Shown here: positions 18,463-26,765 of the stretch, in pieces
How positions within the stretch are numbered: the first letter of the stretch is position 1
Layout: the number at the start of each line of letters is the position of its first letter
Origin: Amphritea sp. 1_MG-2023
GTDB taxonomy: Bacteria; Pseudomonadota; Gammaproteobacteria; Pseudomonadales; Balneatricaceae
Length of the DNA: 64,000 nt
Assembly: GCF_030547545.1 (NCBI RefSeq)
Contig: NZ_JAUOQE010000003.1
Span: 1 to 64,000, forward strand
Direction: 5' to 3'
Made by a program: the position numbers and the translations under genes
The notes under the pieces: model-generated
What the model was told of the DNA's origin: nothing
Seen by the model: the letters and a program-made list of their open reading frames with translations, nothing else
The model's database searches: none

Positions 18463-20181
18463 ATGAGCCAAATCAACATCTCCATGCTAAAACAGTGTCG
18501 CGATGGTCAGCAGTTACTGCGCCTCGCCGGAAAAATGAGTCGCCGAGAAAATCGCTGGTTAACACTGCTTGGAATGCTTCAAACCGGCGCAACCATCGGG
18601 ATCACGGCGCTCATCGCGTTACTGATTAATAGCGCGGTTTATGCCGCCGAGCCAAGCCATTGGCAATCGGAGGCATGGCTGCTACTCGCCGCTTTATTAA
18701 CACTACGAGCACTTTTACCCCTGTGGCAAACCCGCTTAGCCGATCGCGCCAGCATCAATGTGCGCAACCAATTACGTGCCTTAGTGCTGCAGCACTGTGC
18801 TAGCTTGCAGCTGACACTAGAACAGCATTTCAGTCATGCGGAGCTTAGCAATCTGCTCAGCAACGAGATCGATAGCACGCGTGATTACTTTGCTGAATTT
18901 TTACCACAACAGCGGCTAGCGATGCTGGCACCGCTGATGATCATAGTCGCCTGCTTCTGGAGCGGCTGGTTGGTACCTCTGTTACTCGCTATTTCGGCGC
19001 CGTTAGTCCCGCTGTTTATGATTATTGTTGGCCATAAAGCCGCCGATGCCAGCCAACGTAACCTGACGGAGCTGACCCGATTAGGCAATCTGCTAGCAGA
19101 TCGCATCAAGGGTATTTCAGCCCTGCAACTGGCCAACCGCTGTGCCGAAGAGCAGCAACACCTGTTTCGTCAATCCGAGCAGTTTCGTCACTCAACCATG
19201 CAGGTTTTGCGGCTCGCCTTCCTCTCCGGCACACTACTGGAGTTTTTCAGTGCGATCAGTATCGCCATGGTGGCGGTCTATCTCGGCTTACTCTATCTCG
19301 ATAAATATCAAATCGGCATGTGGCTGGATACTCTCTCTCTTAGCCACGGTATCTTTCTGCTAATGCTGGCTCCCGAATTTTATCTCCCCCTACGCCGACT
19401 CGGCACGCTCTATCATGCGCGCGCCGATGCCAGCAGTGTCGCCGACCATCTACTCAAACTACTGCAACAGCAACCACCAACTCAACCTGCTGATAGCCGA
19501 CCGTTGCCTCGCGGTGAAATCACCGAGGTTTCGCTGCAAAAATTGCAAACAGGCTATGCCGACAGTCCCATTGGTCAAGCCCATAGCTTTAGCCTAACGC
19601 GCGGTCAAATTACACTCTTAAGCGGCCCATCCGGCATCGGTAAAAGTACCCTCTTGGATACCCTTGCAGGTCTACTCCCGCCGCTTGCGGGGCAGCTAGA
19701 GGTGAATAACAGTGCGATTAATGTCTATCAAAATCCGCACTGGCAACAACGAATCGGTTATATGGCTCAACAACCAGAGCTACTCTTCGACAGCATTCGT
19801 CATAACCTATGCTTGGGTCGCCGCTTCACCGATGCGCAACTGTTTGATGCCCTTAAACAGGCCCGCGCCGATCATTTAGTCGCCGAACTACCGAAACAAC
19901 TCGATTATCAGATCAGTGATAGTGGCGGCTTCCTTTCCGGCGGACAAGCACAACGTATCGCCCTAGCGCGAGTCTTTTTACATCAGCCAGATCTGCTTTT
20001 GCTAGATGAACCCACCGCCAATCTAGATCAAGATAACGCCGATGCCTTTATGGCAGGCTTACAGCAGTTCACCGCCAATGGTGGCATCGTCTTGATCAGT
20101 AGCCATCGAGATGCCATCACTCAGTTTGATCAAATCATTCAACTCAGCGCCGATCCATCCTCGGAGGCTCCCCATGCCTAA
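18463..20181 (+). CDS. cydD: Thiol reductant ABC exporter subunit CydD
   Basis: 572 residues: an N-terminal six-helix transporter domain (to about 330) followed by an ABC ATPase domain with Walker A GPSGIGKST, signature LSGGQAQRIALAR and Walker B LLLLDEP. CydDC exports cysteine and glutathione to the periplasm, which is needed to assemble cytochrome bd. GAGG precedes the ATG. cydC begins within the last codons (8-base overlap), giving a coupled operon. Its position behind cydABX and the regulator gathers the whole bd biogenesis set in one locus. Confidence 0.96.
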   Translation: MSQINISMLKQCRDGQQLLRLAGKMSRRENRWLTLLGMLQTGATIGITALIALLINSAVYAAEPSHWQSEAWLLLAALLTLRALLPLWQTRLADRASINVRNQLRALVLQHCASLQLTLEQHFSHAELSNLLSNEIDSTRDYFAEFLPQQRLAMLAPLMIIVACFWSGWLVPLLLAISAPLVPLFMIIVGHKAADASQRNLTELTRLGNLLADRIKGISALQLANRCAEEQQHLFRQSEQFRHSTMQVLRLAFLSGTLLEFFSAISIAMVAVYLGLLYLDKYQIGMWLDTLSLSHGIFLLMLAPEFYLPLRRLGTLYHARADASSVADHLLKLLQQQPPTQPADSRPLPRGEITEVSLQKLQTGYADSPIGQAHSFSLTRGQITLLSGPSGIGKSTLLDTLAGLLPPLAGQLEVNNSAINVYQNPHWQQRIGYMAQQPELLFDSIRHNLCLGRRFTDAQLFDALKQARADHLVAELPKQLDYQISDSGGFLSGGQAQRIALARVFLHQPDLLLLDEPTANLDQDNADAFMAGLQQFTANGGIVLISSHRDAITQFDQIIQLSADPSSEAPHA

Positions 20182-21793
20182 ACTCGTAACACGCTATTTT
20201 CAGCTATTATGGCAGCAGCGAGGCATGGCTTCGCTGGGGTTACTGCTAGCCATCATTACCGCCCTCTCAGGTATCGCCTTACTGGCGGTGTCAGGCTGGT
20301 TTATCAGCGCCACCGCAGTCGCCGGACTCACCCTTAGTGCCGCTCACGGCTTTAACTATTTCGCTCCTGGCGCGGTTGTACGTGGCTTATCGATTAGCCG
20401 CACATTCGGCCGTTACGGTGAGCGATTAGCCACCCATGAAGCCACCTTCCGCGTTATCTCACACCTCCGTAGCGATATGTTTGCCGCCTTGGCACGCCAT
20501 AATTGGCAGGAACAACCCCTCAACAGCCATGAAGCCAGCGGCCGCTTACTGGACGATATTCGTCACGCCGAAGCGCTCTACCTCTCAGCGCTGGTACCCG
20601 GGTTCGTTATGTTACTCAGTAGCCTGCTTTACCTCGCCACTATCGCGCTATTCTTACCCTCACTTGCGCTCTGGTTAATACTGCCGGTATTCATCTCGGT
20701 GGTCCTGATACCCATGCTCTATCTACAACGGGTTTTACAACCGCAAAACAATCTTCATCAACAACGTAATCGGCAATGGAGTGACGCTCACTCGCTGTTT
20801 AGCAATCTGCGCACCTTGATTCTGTTCGATCGACTCTCACATCAAGGGGAAACATTAACCGATAGCGCCCACCTAGCCGATACCACCGAACAACAAACCA
20901 GCAATGCACGACAGCAAGTACTGATCATCAATCAGTTGGTACACGCCGCCATGCTATTACTGGTTTTATGGCAGGGACTCAACGGCTTAGCCGCAGGCGA
21001 GTTGGCCGGCACGCTGGTATTCATGCTGTTATTGCTGACGCTCGGTGTACAGGAAGTCATTGTTACGGGCAGTAGCGCACTGGCCGCCTTTGCGTTGGGC
21101 TATAAAGCATTAGAGCGGATCGATCAACTCAGCCCAGCCAAACCGCAGCGCGATCTACGTCTGTTCAACGAACCTAAACATCATCAACCACACATCGTTA
21201 TGCAAGCGGTTCAATATCGCTACCCTTCCCGCCAAGCCGCCACGCTATCCGACTTCAACGCAACGCTAGACGCCGATCATTGGTATTGGCTAACTAGCCC
21301 CAGTGGTCAAGGCAAAACCACGCTACTACAACTGCTTGCCGGTCGATTACAGCCACAACAGGGCAAGATGACCTATACCGGCCTAACAGCGAATCAAGTT
21401 GCCATGATGCCTCAGCAGGTCAGCCTACTGCAGGGCACACTCCGCTTTAATCTCTGTTTACATCATGATTTCAGCGATGCACAGCTTTGGCAGGCACTAC
21501 AAACAGTCGAGCTAAACGACTGGGCTAAACAGCTCCCGCAACAACTGGATACTTGGCTAGGCGCTGGCACGCAGCTACCGTCCGGCGGCGAACTAAAACG
21601 CCTCGGATTAGCGCGCTTACTGTTGCTCGATCGTTCGGTCATCTTAATGGATGAACCCACCGCGGGTATTGATACCGAGCGCAGTCAACGCATTCTCGAG
21701 CGCCTACGGCAGCGTTGGTCTCAACGTATTATTGTCATCAGTAGTCATGATATTCGATTGATGGCCGCGGATGATAAGCGGTTATCGTTATAG
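20174..21793 (+). CDS. cydC: Thiol reductant ABC exporter subunit CydC
   Basis: 539 residues from the ATG at 20174, which has GGAGG nine bases upstream; the open frame continues further upstream but only in the shadow of cydD. Membrane domain first, then an ABC ATPase with PSGQGKTT as Walker A, signature PSGGELKRLGLARL and VILMDEPTAGID. It forms the heterodimeric exporter with CydD. The Walker A starts SPSGQGKTT rather than GxSGSGKS, a small variant. A strong terminator follows 25 bases after the stop. Confidence 0.96.
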   Translation: MPKLVTRYFQLLWQQRGMASLGLLLAIITALSGIALLAVSGWFISATAVAGLTLSAAHGFNYFAPGAVVRGLSISRTFGRYGERLATHEATFRVISHLRSDMFAALARHNWQEQPLNSHEASGRLLDDIRHAEALYLSALVPGFVMLLSSLLYLATIALFLPSLALWLILPVFISVVLIPMLYLQRVLQPQNNLHQQRNRQWSDAHSLFSNLRTLILFDRLSHQGETLTDSAHLADTTEQQTSNARQQVLIINQLVHAAMLLLVLWQGLNGLAAGELAGTLVFMLLLLTLGVQEVIVTGSSALAAFALGYKALERIDQLSPAKPQRDLRLFNEPKHHQPHIVMQAVQYRYPSRQAATLSDFNATLDADHWYWLTSPSGQGKTTLLQLLAGRLQPQQGKMTYTGLTANQVAMMPQQVSLLQGTLRFNLCLHHDFSDAQLWQALQTVELNDWAKQLPQQLDTWLGAGTQLPSGGELKRLGLARLLLLDRSVILMDEPTAGIDTERSQRILERLRQRWSQRIIVISSHDIRLMAADDKRLSL

Positions 21794-21818
21794 CCTGACA
21801 AGCTCCGACGGTAAACAG

Positions 21819-21847
21819 CAAAAAACCGCCGCGGCGGTTTTTTTGTT
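21819..21847 (+). terminator. Rho-independent terminator of cydDC
   Basis: An A run, the GC-rich self-complementary CCGCCGCGGCGG, then seven T bases, 25 bases behind the cydC stop. A strong intrinsic terminator on the plus strand. Confidence 0.9.
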
Positions 21848-21883
21848 TTTTATAATGCCCTAACACGGCTTTAAGTCAGGCAC

Positions 21884-21913
21884 AAAAAAGGCCCGCATAA
21901 TGCGAGCCTTTTT
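21884..21913 (-). terminator. Rho-independent terminator of fusA
   Basis: AAAAAAGGCCCGCAT and ATGCGAGCCTTTTT form a stem with one mismatch, and a T run is present in either direction. It lies 18 bases behind the fusA stop on the minus strand and may also back up the cydDC terminator. Confidence 0.9.
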
Positions 21914-21931
21914 ATTAACGCAAGCTAACGA

Positions 21932-24016
21932 TTACTTGTTAGCTTTACGCTCTTTTTCTTCAGCGATAACTTTCTCAGCAACCGATGCTGGGCATGCTGA
22001 GTAGTGCGCGAACTCCATAGAGAACTGACCACGACCGGAAGTCATCGTACGCAGGTGTCCGATATAACCGAACATCTCAGACAGAGGCACGTCTGCTTTA
22101 ATACGTACACCGGAACCTGCCGCTTCTTGACCCGCGATCATGCCACGACGACGGTTAAGGTCACCGATAACATCACCCACGTGATCTTCAGGAGTGAACA
22201 CGTCAACTTTCATGACTGGCTCAAGCAGCTGAGGACCCGCTTTAGGCATGGACTGACGGAACGCACCTTTAGATGCGATTTCAAACGCAATCGCAGAGGA
22301 GTCAACCGCGTGGAAACCACCATCGAACAGTTCAATTTCAACATCCAACACAGGGAAACCAGCCAGTGGGCCTGTTTCCATCATGCTCTTGAAGCCCTTC
22401 TCGATAGCCGGGAAGAATTCTTTCGGTACGTTACCACCGACAACGGTAGAAGAGAACGTGAAACCACTGTTCTGCTCGCCCGGCTTGATCCGGTAATCGA
22501 TCTTACCGTACTGACCAGAACCACCTGACTGTTTCTTGTGCGTGTAGCTATCTTCAATCGCTTGAGTAATAGTCTCACGGTAAGCAACCTGTGGCTGACC
22601 AACAATCAGTTCAACACCGTAGGTACGCTTGAGGATGTCAACTTTGATATCTAGGTGTAGCTCACCCATACCTTTCAGGATGGTTTCACCAGAATCTTCA
22701 TCGGTTTCAACCACGAAGGTAGGATCTTCTGCAACCATTTTACCAATCGCAATACCCATCTTCTCAGCGCCACCTTTATCTTTAGGTGTCACGGCGATGG
22801 AGATAACCGGCTCAGGGAAGATCATCGCTTCAAGGGTACATTCGTGCTTAGGATCACACAGCGTATGACCGGTTTGTACGTTCTTCATACCGACGATGGC
22901 GATGATGTCACCGGCTTGAGCAGAATCCAGTTCTTTACGCTCATCGGCTTCCATTTCACACATACGGCCAACACGTTCAGTTTTACCTGTGAACGAGTTA
23001 AGAATTGTGTCGCCTTTCTTCAGTTTACCCGAGTAAATACGGATAAAGGTCAGCGCACCGAAACGGTCATCCATGATTTTGAATGCCAGGGCACGGAAAG
23101 GCTCATCAGTAGAAACCGTAGCGACTTCACCGGTTGGCTCACCGAACTCATCGGTCAGATCTTGTGGAATAACGTCTGTTGGGCTCGGCAGGTAATCAAC
23201 CACCGCATCCAGAATCAGCTGAATACCTTTGTTTTTGAATGCAGAACCACAGTAAGTTGGGAAGAACGCCAACTCACGAGTACCGGTACGGATGCAACGC
23301 TTGATATCTTCCATCGATGGCTCTTCGCCATCCATGTAAGCCATCATCAGATCATCGTCTTGCTCGACAGCCGTTTCGATTAACTGTTCACGGTACATCT
23401 CAACATCTTCTACCATGTCAGCAGGGATGTCTTTGATTTCGAAGTTTTCAGGCAGACCGGTGTCATCCCAAACCCACGCTTTACGCGTCAGCAGATCAAC
23501 CACACCGACGAAGTCATCTTCACGGCCAATAGGCAACACCATGATCAGAGGCTTAGCCGCCAATACATTTTCAACTTGATCTACAACGCGATGGAAATCA
23601 GCACCCATACGGTCAAGCTTGTTAACGAAGATGATACGGGAAACGCCCGATTCATCCGCATAACGCCAGTTAGTTTCTGATTGAGGCTCAACACCGCCAG
23701 AACCACAGAATACGCCGATGCCGCCATCCAAAACTTTCAGAGAACGATATACTTCAACAGTGAAGTCAACGTGTCCCGGAGTATCGATAACGTTAAAACG
23801 GTGATCTTTCCAGAACGTGGTGATCGCCGCTGACTGGATAGTAATACCCCGCTCAGCTTCCTGTTCCATGAAGTCGGTAGTGGACTCACCATCGTGAACC
23901 TCACCTGTCTTATGGATTTTACCTGTCAGCTTCAGGATACGTTCGGTCGTGGTAGTTTTACCCGCGTCTACGTGGGCGAAAATACCGATATTACGGTAGT
24001 GTGATAAGTCAGACAT
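21932..24016 (-). CDS. fusA: Elongation factor G, second type (FusA2-like)
   Basis: 694 residues with the five-domain EF-G layout: GTPase motifs [20 protein letters not shown] and NKLDR, then the translocase domains. It stands alone, away from rpsL-rpsG-tuf, and its start ([20 protein letters not shown]) and the stretch [20 protein letters not shown] resemble the FusA2 paralog of vibrios and other marine gammaproteobacteria. So a housekeeping fusA is probably elsewhere in the genome. FusA2 is a translocase paralog of uncertain special role. It has its own promoter and terminator. The call EF-G is certain; the FusA2 assignment rests on context and recall of sequence. Confidence 0.93.
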   Translation of the reverse strand: MSDLSHYRNIGIFAHVDAGKTTTTERILKLTGKIHKTGEVHDGESTTDFMEQEAERGITIQSAAITTFWKDHRFNVIDTPGHVDFTVEVYRSLKVLDGGIGVFCGSGGVEPQSETNWRYADESGVSRIIFVNKLDRMGADFHRVVDQVENVLAAKPLIMVLPIGREDDFVGVVDLLTRKAWVWDDTGLPENFEIKDIPADMVEDVEMYREQLIETAVEQDDDLMMAYMDGEEPSMEDIKRCIRTGTRELAFFPTYCGSAFKNKGIQLILDAVVDYLPSPTDVIPQDLTDEFGEPTGEVATVSTDEPFRALAFKIMDDRFGALTFIRIYSGKLKKGDTILNSFTGKTERVGRMCEMEADERKELDSAQAGDIIAIVGMKNVQTGHTLCDPKHECTLEAMIFPEPVISIAVTPKDKGGAEKMGIAIGKMVAEDPTFVVETDEDSGETILKGMGELHLDIKVDILKRTYGVELIVGQPQVAYRETITQAIEDSYTHKKQSGGSGQYGKIDYRIKPGEQNSGFTFSSTVVGGNVPKEFFPAIEKGFKSMMETGPLAGFPVLDVEIELFDGGFHAVDSSAIAFEIASKGAFRQSMPKAGPQLLEPVMKVDVFTPEDHVGDVIGDLNRRRGMIAGQEAAGSGVRIKADVPLSEMFGYIGHLRTMTSGRGQFSMEFAHYSACPASVAEKVIAEEKERKANK

Positions 24017-24053
24017 TTCTTCACTCGAATGTTAGGGGCGTAAAATGCGCGGC

Positions 24054-24059
24054 ATTATA
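24054..24059 (-). promoter_or_regulatory. Probable -10 element for fusA
   Basis: On the minus strand TATAAT is flanked by GCGG and GCCGC, 38 bases before the start codon. The -35 candidate (TCTACA, 17 bases away) is poor, so confidence is low. Confidence 0.35.
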
Positions 24060-24170
24060 CCGCATTCATTGGCATTTGTAGATATTTTAAGCAAAGAAAA
24101 ATCCTCGCCGTTATATCCACGCTCAGGGTTCATTTTTCGGCATTAGGAAATCCGCTATCCACTTAGGATG

Positions 24171-24734
24171 TCAGATTCCATACTCCTCATATATTTCTTT
24201 TAGACCCGGCTTATTAGCCAGCATCTCTTCCTTGTTTAACCCCTTAAGTTCATGGGGGAAAACCAGCCAACGGTCTGATTGATGCAGAAAATAATCGGGC
24301 TCTAGATCGGTCCGATTATTGATTGGCTTGAACCAAGGTGTTGCTATGCGAATATCATGGGGTGCATTCAAACGCGCTTTATCTTTCAACGTATCGATAA
24401 CGGCTTTGATACTCAAACCGGTGTCAAACACATCATCAACAATCAATAATGAATCGGTTTGATTGACATTCCGCACAAGGTAATCCAAACCATGCACTCG
24501 CACCTCTTTCTCGCGGGTACCAATACCCGAATAAGACGATGTGCGAATAGCAATATGATCGGTTTGCACCCCAAGATTATCCAATAGTTCCTGTACTGCG
24601 ATACCGACCGGCGTACCGCCGCGCCAGACACCCACAATAAAATCAGGACGGAAGCCACTATTATAGACTTCCAGCGCCAACCTGAAGGAATCTTCCAGTA
24701 GATCCTGTGCGCTCAGATATACTTTTTCAACCAT
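24171..24734 (-). CDS. Phosphoribosyltransferase (purine type)
   Basis: 187 residues with a type I phosphoribosyltransferase fold. The PRPP-binding loop reads LLIVDDVFDTGLS, the early loop is VGVWRGGTPVG, and the flexible loop region contains RTSSYSG. Such enzymes join hypoxanthine, guanine or xanthine to PRPP. The C-terminal half (PWFKP...PDYFLHQSDRWLVFPHE) places it with the hypoxanthine/xanthine group common in marine bacteria, but the base cannot be assigned. ATG start with GGAATAG upstream. Monocistronic, between fusA and the copper genes, with no sign of a purine operon. Confidence 0.85.
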   Translation of the reverse strand: MVEKVYLSAQDLLEDSFRLALEVYNSGFRPDFIVGVWRGGTPVGIAVQELLDNLGVQTDHIAIRTSSYSGIGTREKEVRVHGLDYLVRNVNQTDSLLIVDDVFDTGLSIKAVIDTLKDKARLNAPHDIRIATPWFKPINNRTDLEPDYFLHQSDRWLVFPHELKGLNKEEMLANKPGLKEIYEEYGI

Positions 24735-24873
24735 CGTTCTATTCCATTACCGGCCGATACCTGGCCTCTACGGGCCCATGTATGAGACCTATGAAAGTAC
24801 CGAGTTTTCGGTAAGGCCCGCTACTGTACGTATTCTGATCAATCCACGCAAGATCAACGAGCCGTTTTTATGT

Positions 24874-24900
24874 AAAAAGTAGGGCCATTGAGATGGCCCT
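24874..24900 (-). terminator. Rho-independent terminator of the copper-linked minus-strand genes
   Basis: AGGGCCAT-TGAG-ATGGCCCT is a perfect 8-bp stem. On the minus strand it is followed by AC and five T bases. It lies 12 bases behind the cytochrome c stop. Confidence 0.85.
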
Positions 24901-24911
24901 GCAGAATAGCT

Positions 24912-25352
24912 TTACCTCAATCCACCACGATCAAGCCATGCCTGATAGGTCATTGCCGGCCATTGACTCTGGAAGAAGCTAATCAACGCTTCAATATCCG
25001 CATCTGACAGCTTGCCTTCAAAGCCGGGCATCGAACCGCCCAACGACACACCGCCTTGCTGAATAGCGCGTTTTAGACCTTTGAGAGGATGGTGCCACGC
25101 ATGCCCCAAACCATTTAACGGTGGAGGCGGGTAGGCACCATCCGCACCGGGTGTCTGCCAGTTCCGTGTGCCTTCGGCGCTAGCACCATGACATTCGGCG
25201 CAATTATCGGCAAATAATGCTTTGCCATTTACGACCTGTGACGGGCTATACCAGCGTCCATCAACGGTGACTTCCGTTTCACCACAACCGGTCAACAGCG
25301 CCAGACTCAACAGCAAAGTGGCCACGGTTCTATTAGTCATCAGCATATTCAT
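24912..25352 (-). CDS. Monoheme cytochrome c lipoprotein
   Basis: 146 residues from the ATG at 25352, which has GGGAG at good spacing; upstream ATGs in the open frame lie inside the DUF411 gene. A signal peptide ends in the lipobox LLTGC, so it is a lipoprotein. One CAECH heme site follows, and MPGFEGKLSD supplies the likely Met axial ligand. It is a small periplasmic electron carrier. It overlaps the preceding DUF411 gene by 20 bases and lies at the end of a cueR-headed run of genes, so it may work with periplasmic copper handling; that role is inferred from context only. Confidence 0.88.
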   Translation of the reverse strand: MNMLMTNRTVATLLLSLALLTGCGETEVTVDGRWYSPSQVVNGKALFADNCAECHGASAEGTRNWQTPGADGAYPPPPLNGLGHAWHHPLKGLKRAIQQGGVSLGGSMPGFEGKLSDADIEALISFFQSQWPAMTYQAWLDRGGLR

Positions 25353-25809
25353 GATAACTCCCGGCCCTGTTTTGCTCATCAATAGCGTAAACCGTAAAGG
25401 CATCTTTAGGCGCTCCATCACTATCCATACCGGGACCTCCCGACGGCATTCCCGGCACTGTTAATAGGCGAATATGATTCTCCGTCGCCAGCAAACGTTT
25501 AATATCCTGTGCAGGCACATGCCCCTCAATCACCTTGCCATTCACTTCGGCGGTATGACAGGAGGCGCCATTGACGGGCACCCCTAAACGTTGTTTATGG
25601 GGAGTCACATCACTGACAACCACATCATTGACGGTAAAATTGTGCGCCTTTAAATGACTAATCCAGCCCTTGCAGCAACCACAACTGGCACTGCGATAGA
25701 CGCTAATAGAATAAGACTGCTCGGTTTTATCCTTCAGCCATACCGGATCAGCCCCGTACGCATTAACAGACAATCCCAGACCAACCAAGGCCCATTGCAT
25801 ATAGTTCAT
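25333..25809 (-). CDS. DUF411 periplasmic metal-binding protein
   Basis: 158 residues. A signal peptide (cleavage after NAYG or nearby) is followed by a DUF411 domain with YRSASCGCCKGW, then VNGASCHTAEVNG and VIEGHVPA, the conserved Cys/His positions of this family. DUF411 proteins are found in copper resistance loci and are thought to bind copper in the periplasm. The start overlaps the cueR stop by four bases and the end overlaps the cytochrome c gene. After the domain there is a Gly/Pro/Asp-rich tail (MPSGGPGMDSDGAPKDAF). Confidence 0.9.
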   Translation of the reverse strand: MNYMQWALVGLGLSVNAYGADPVWLKDKTEQSYSISVYRSASCGCCKGWISHLKAHNFTVNDVVVSDVTPHKQRLGVPVNGASCHTAEVNGKVIEGHVPAQDIKRLLATENHIRLLTVPGMPSGGPGMDSDGAPKDAFTVYAIDEQNRAGSYHEYADD

Positions 25810-26225
25810 GCTTTACCCCCACAGACAGACTCGTCCGTCATACCATTCAATTGATCCAGAATCGGGCAGTCCGCCTGTTCATCGCCACGACACTCACTGA
25901 CAGCCGTTTCCAATAAAGCCCGCATCTGCTGCAATGACTCAATCTGCTGATCGATCCGCTGGATCTGCTGCTCAGCTTTCTGCTTAACGCTAGCACTGGT
26001 GCGGGTGGGATCTTGGGACAGCGCAAACAGTGCGCGACTCTCATCGAGTGAGAACCCCAAATCCCGAGATCGCTTGATAAAACGGAGCATATCCAGTTGC
26101 TGCTCACTATAGATACGATAGCCGTTCGCGGCACGCGCAGCGGGAGGAATAACCCCCTGTTGTTCGTAAAAACGGATGGTTTTGCTGGTCAGCCCAGTTG
26201 CCTCGGCTGCCTGAGAAATATTCAT
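25806..26225 (-). CDS. cueR: Copper-responsive MerR regulator
   Basis: 139 residues from the ATG at 26225, preceded by GGAG. An N-terminal MerR winged helix (NISQAAEATGLTSKTIRFYE) leads into a dimerisation helix and a Cu(I)-binding loop. In this numbering the metal cysteines are C112 and C120 (ECRGDEQADCPI) and Ser77 is present, exactly as in E. coli CueR. It senses Cu(I) or Ag(I) and untwists promoters with 19-bp spacers; such a promoter lies before copA. It is co-directional and overlapping with the DUF411 gene. Confidence 0.94.
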   Translation of the reverse strand: MNISQAAEATGLTSKTIRFYEQQGVIPPAARAANGYRIYSEQQLDMLRFIKRSRDLGFSLDESRALFALSQDPTRTSASVKQKAEQQIQRIDQQIESLQQMRALLETAVSECRGDEQADCPILDQLNGMTDESVCGGKA

Positions 26226-26273
26226 AATGCACTCCAACGATATTTAACCAAAAACGATTAACCTGACGGTATA

Positions 26274-26624
26274 TCAAGCAGGTAAAAGCATCGCGCGGGG
26301 AGGATGGTAGGGCGGAGGAGAAATAGCGGAGAAGTAGACCTCTGGTGCCCAAACAGGCACCGCGGTCATACAGCGAGGTAGTTCAGTGGGCAAAACAAAC
26401 ACTGCGGCCGAAAATGCACCACAGCAGTGTGACAGTGGTTCACAACAGCTCTGCTCATGCATGCCACAACCTTGTTCATCGTGGCGGCCTTGCCCATCCA
26501 TCTCAGTAAACATATGACAATCCGCCGATGCTTCAGCGACCATCCACACAGACGCCGTTAAGCCCGTCTGATTAAAGACCAGCACACTGAACAGCAGAAT
26601 TATGAACGCTCGATAGATCATCAA
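26274..26624 (-). CDS. Cys/His-rich secreted protein in the copper locus
   Basis: 116 residues: a signal peptide or N-terminal membrane anchor (FIILLFSVLVFNQTGLTASVW), then a stretch of about 35 residues dense in Cys, His and Met (DCHMFTEMDGQGRHDEQ, GCGMHEQSCCEPLSHCC), then a Pro-rich tail with PPPYHPPRA. I do not recognise a named family. The composition is like CopL-type or other periplasmic copper-binding proteins. It is the first gene of the minus-strand run leading to cueR (48 bases), and its start faces copA, so copper induction is plausible. Function is inferred. Confidence 0.7.
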   Translation of the reverse strand: MMIYRAFIILLFSVLVFNQTGLTASVWMVAEASADCHMFTEMDGQGRHDEQGCGMHEQSCCEPLSHCCGAFSAAVFVLPTELPRCMTAVPVWAPEVYFSAISPPPYHPPRAMLLPA

Positions 26625-26701
26625 TACAGACCGGTGTTTATCCAGATATCATGAATTTAAAATACAGATTCGCGCGTTCTTATCAAAAATGCAACGCTTG
26701 C

Positions 26702-26732
26702 TTGACCTTACAGTGACTGGAAGCACTAACCT
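26702..26732 (+). promoter_or_regulatory. CueR-type copA promoter
   Basis: -35 TTGACC (26702-26707), a 19-base spacer, and -10 TAACCT (26727-26732). The spacer holds the dyad CTTACAGTGACTGGAAG (26707-26723) with arms CTTxCAGT/ACTGxAAG. The overlong spacer and the dyad are the hallmarks of CueR-activated promoters. It lies 33 bases before copA. Confidence 0.9.
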
Positions 26733-26765
26733 ATGATGAGATAAACCCAATGATGGGAGCACCTC

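Noticed and set aside
22844-23383. 179-codon plus-strand open frame
   Set aside because: Antisense shadow of fusA.
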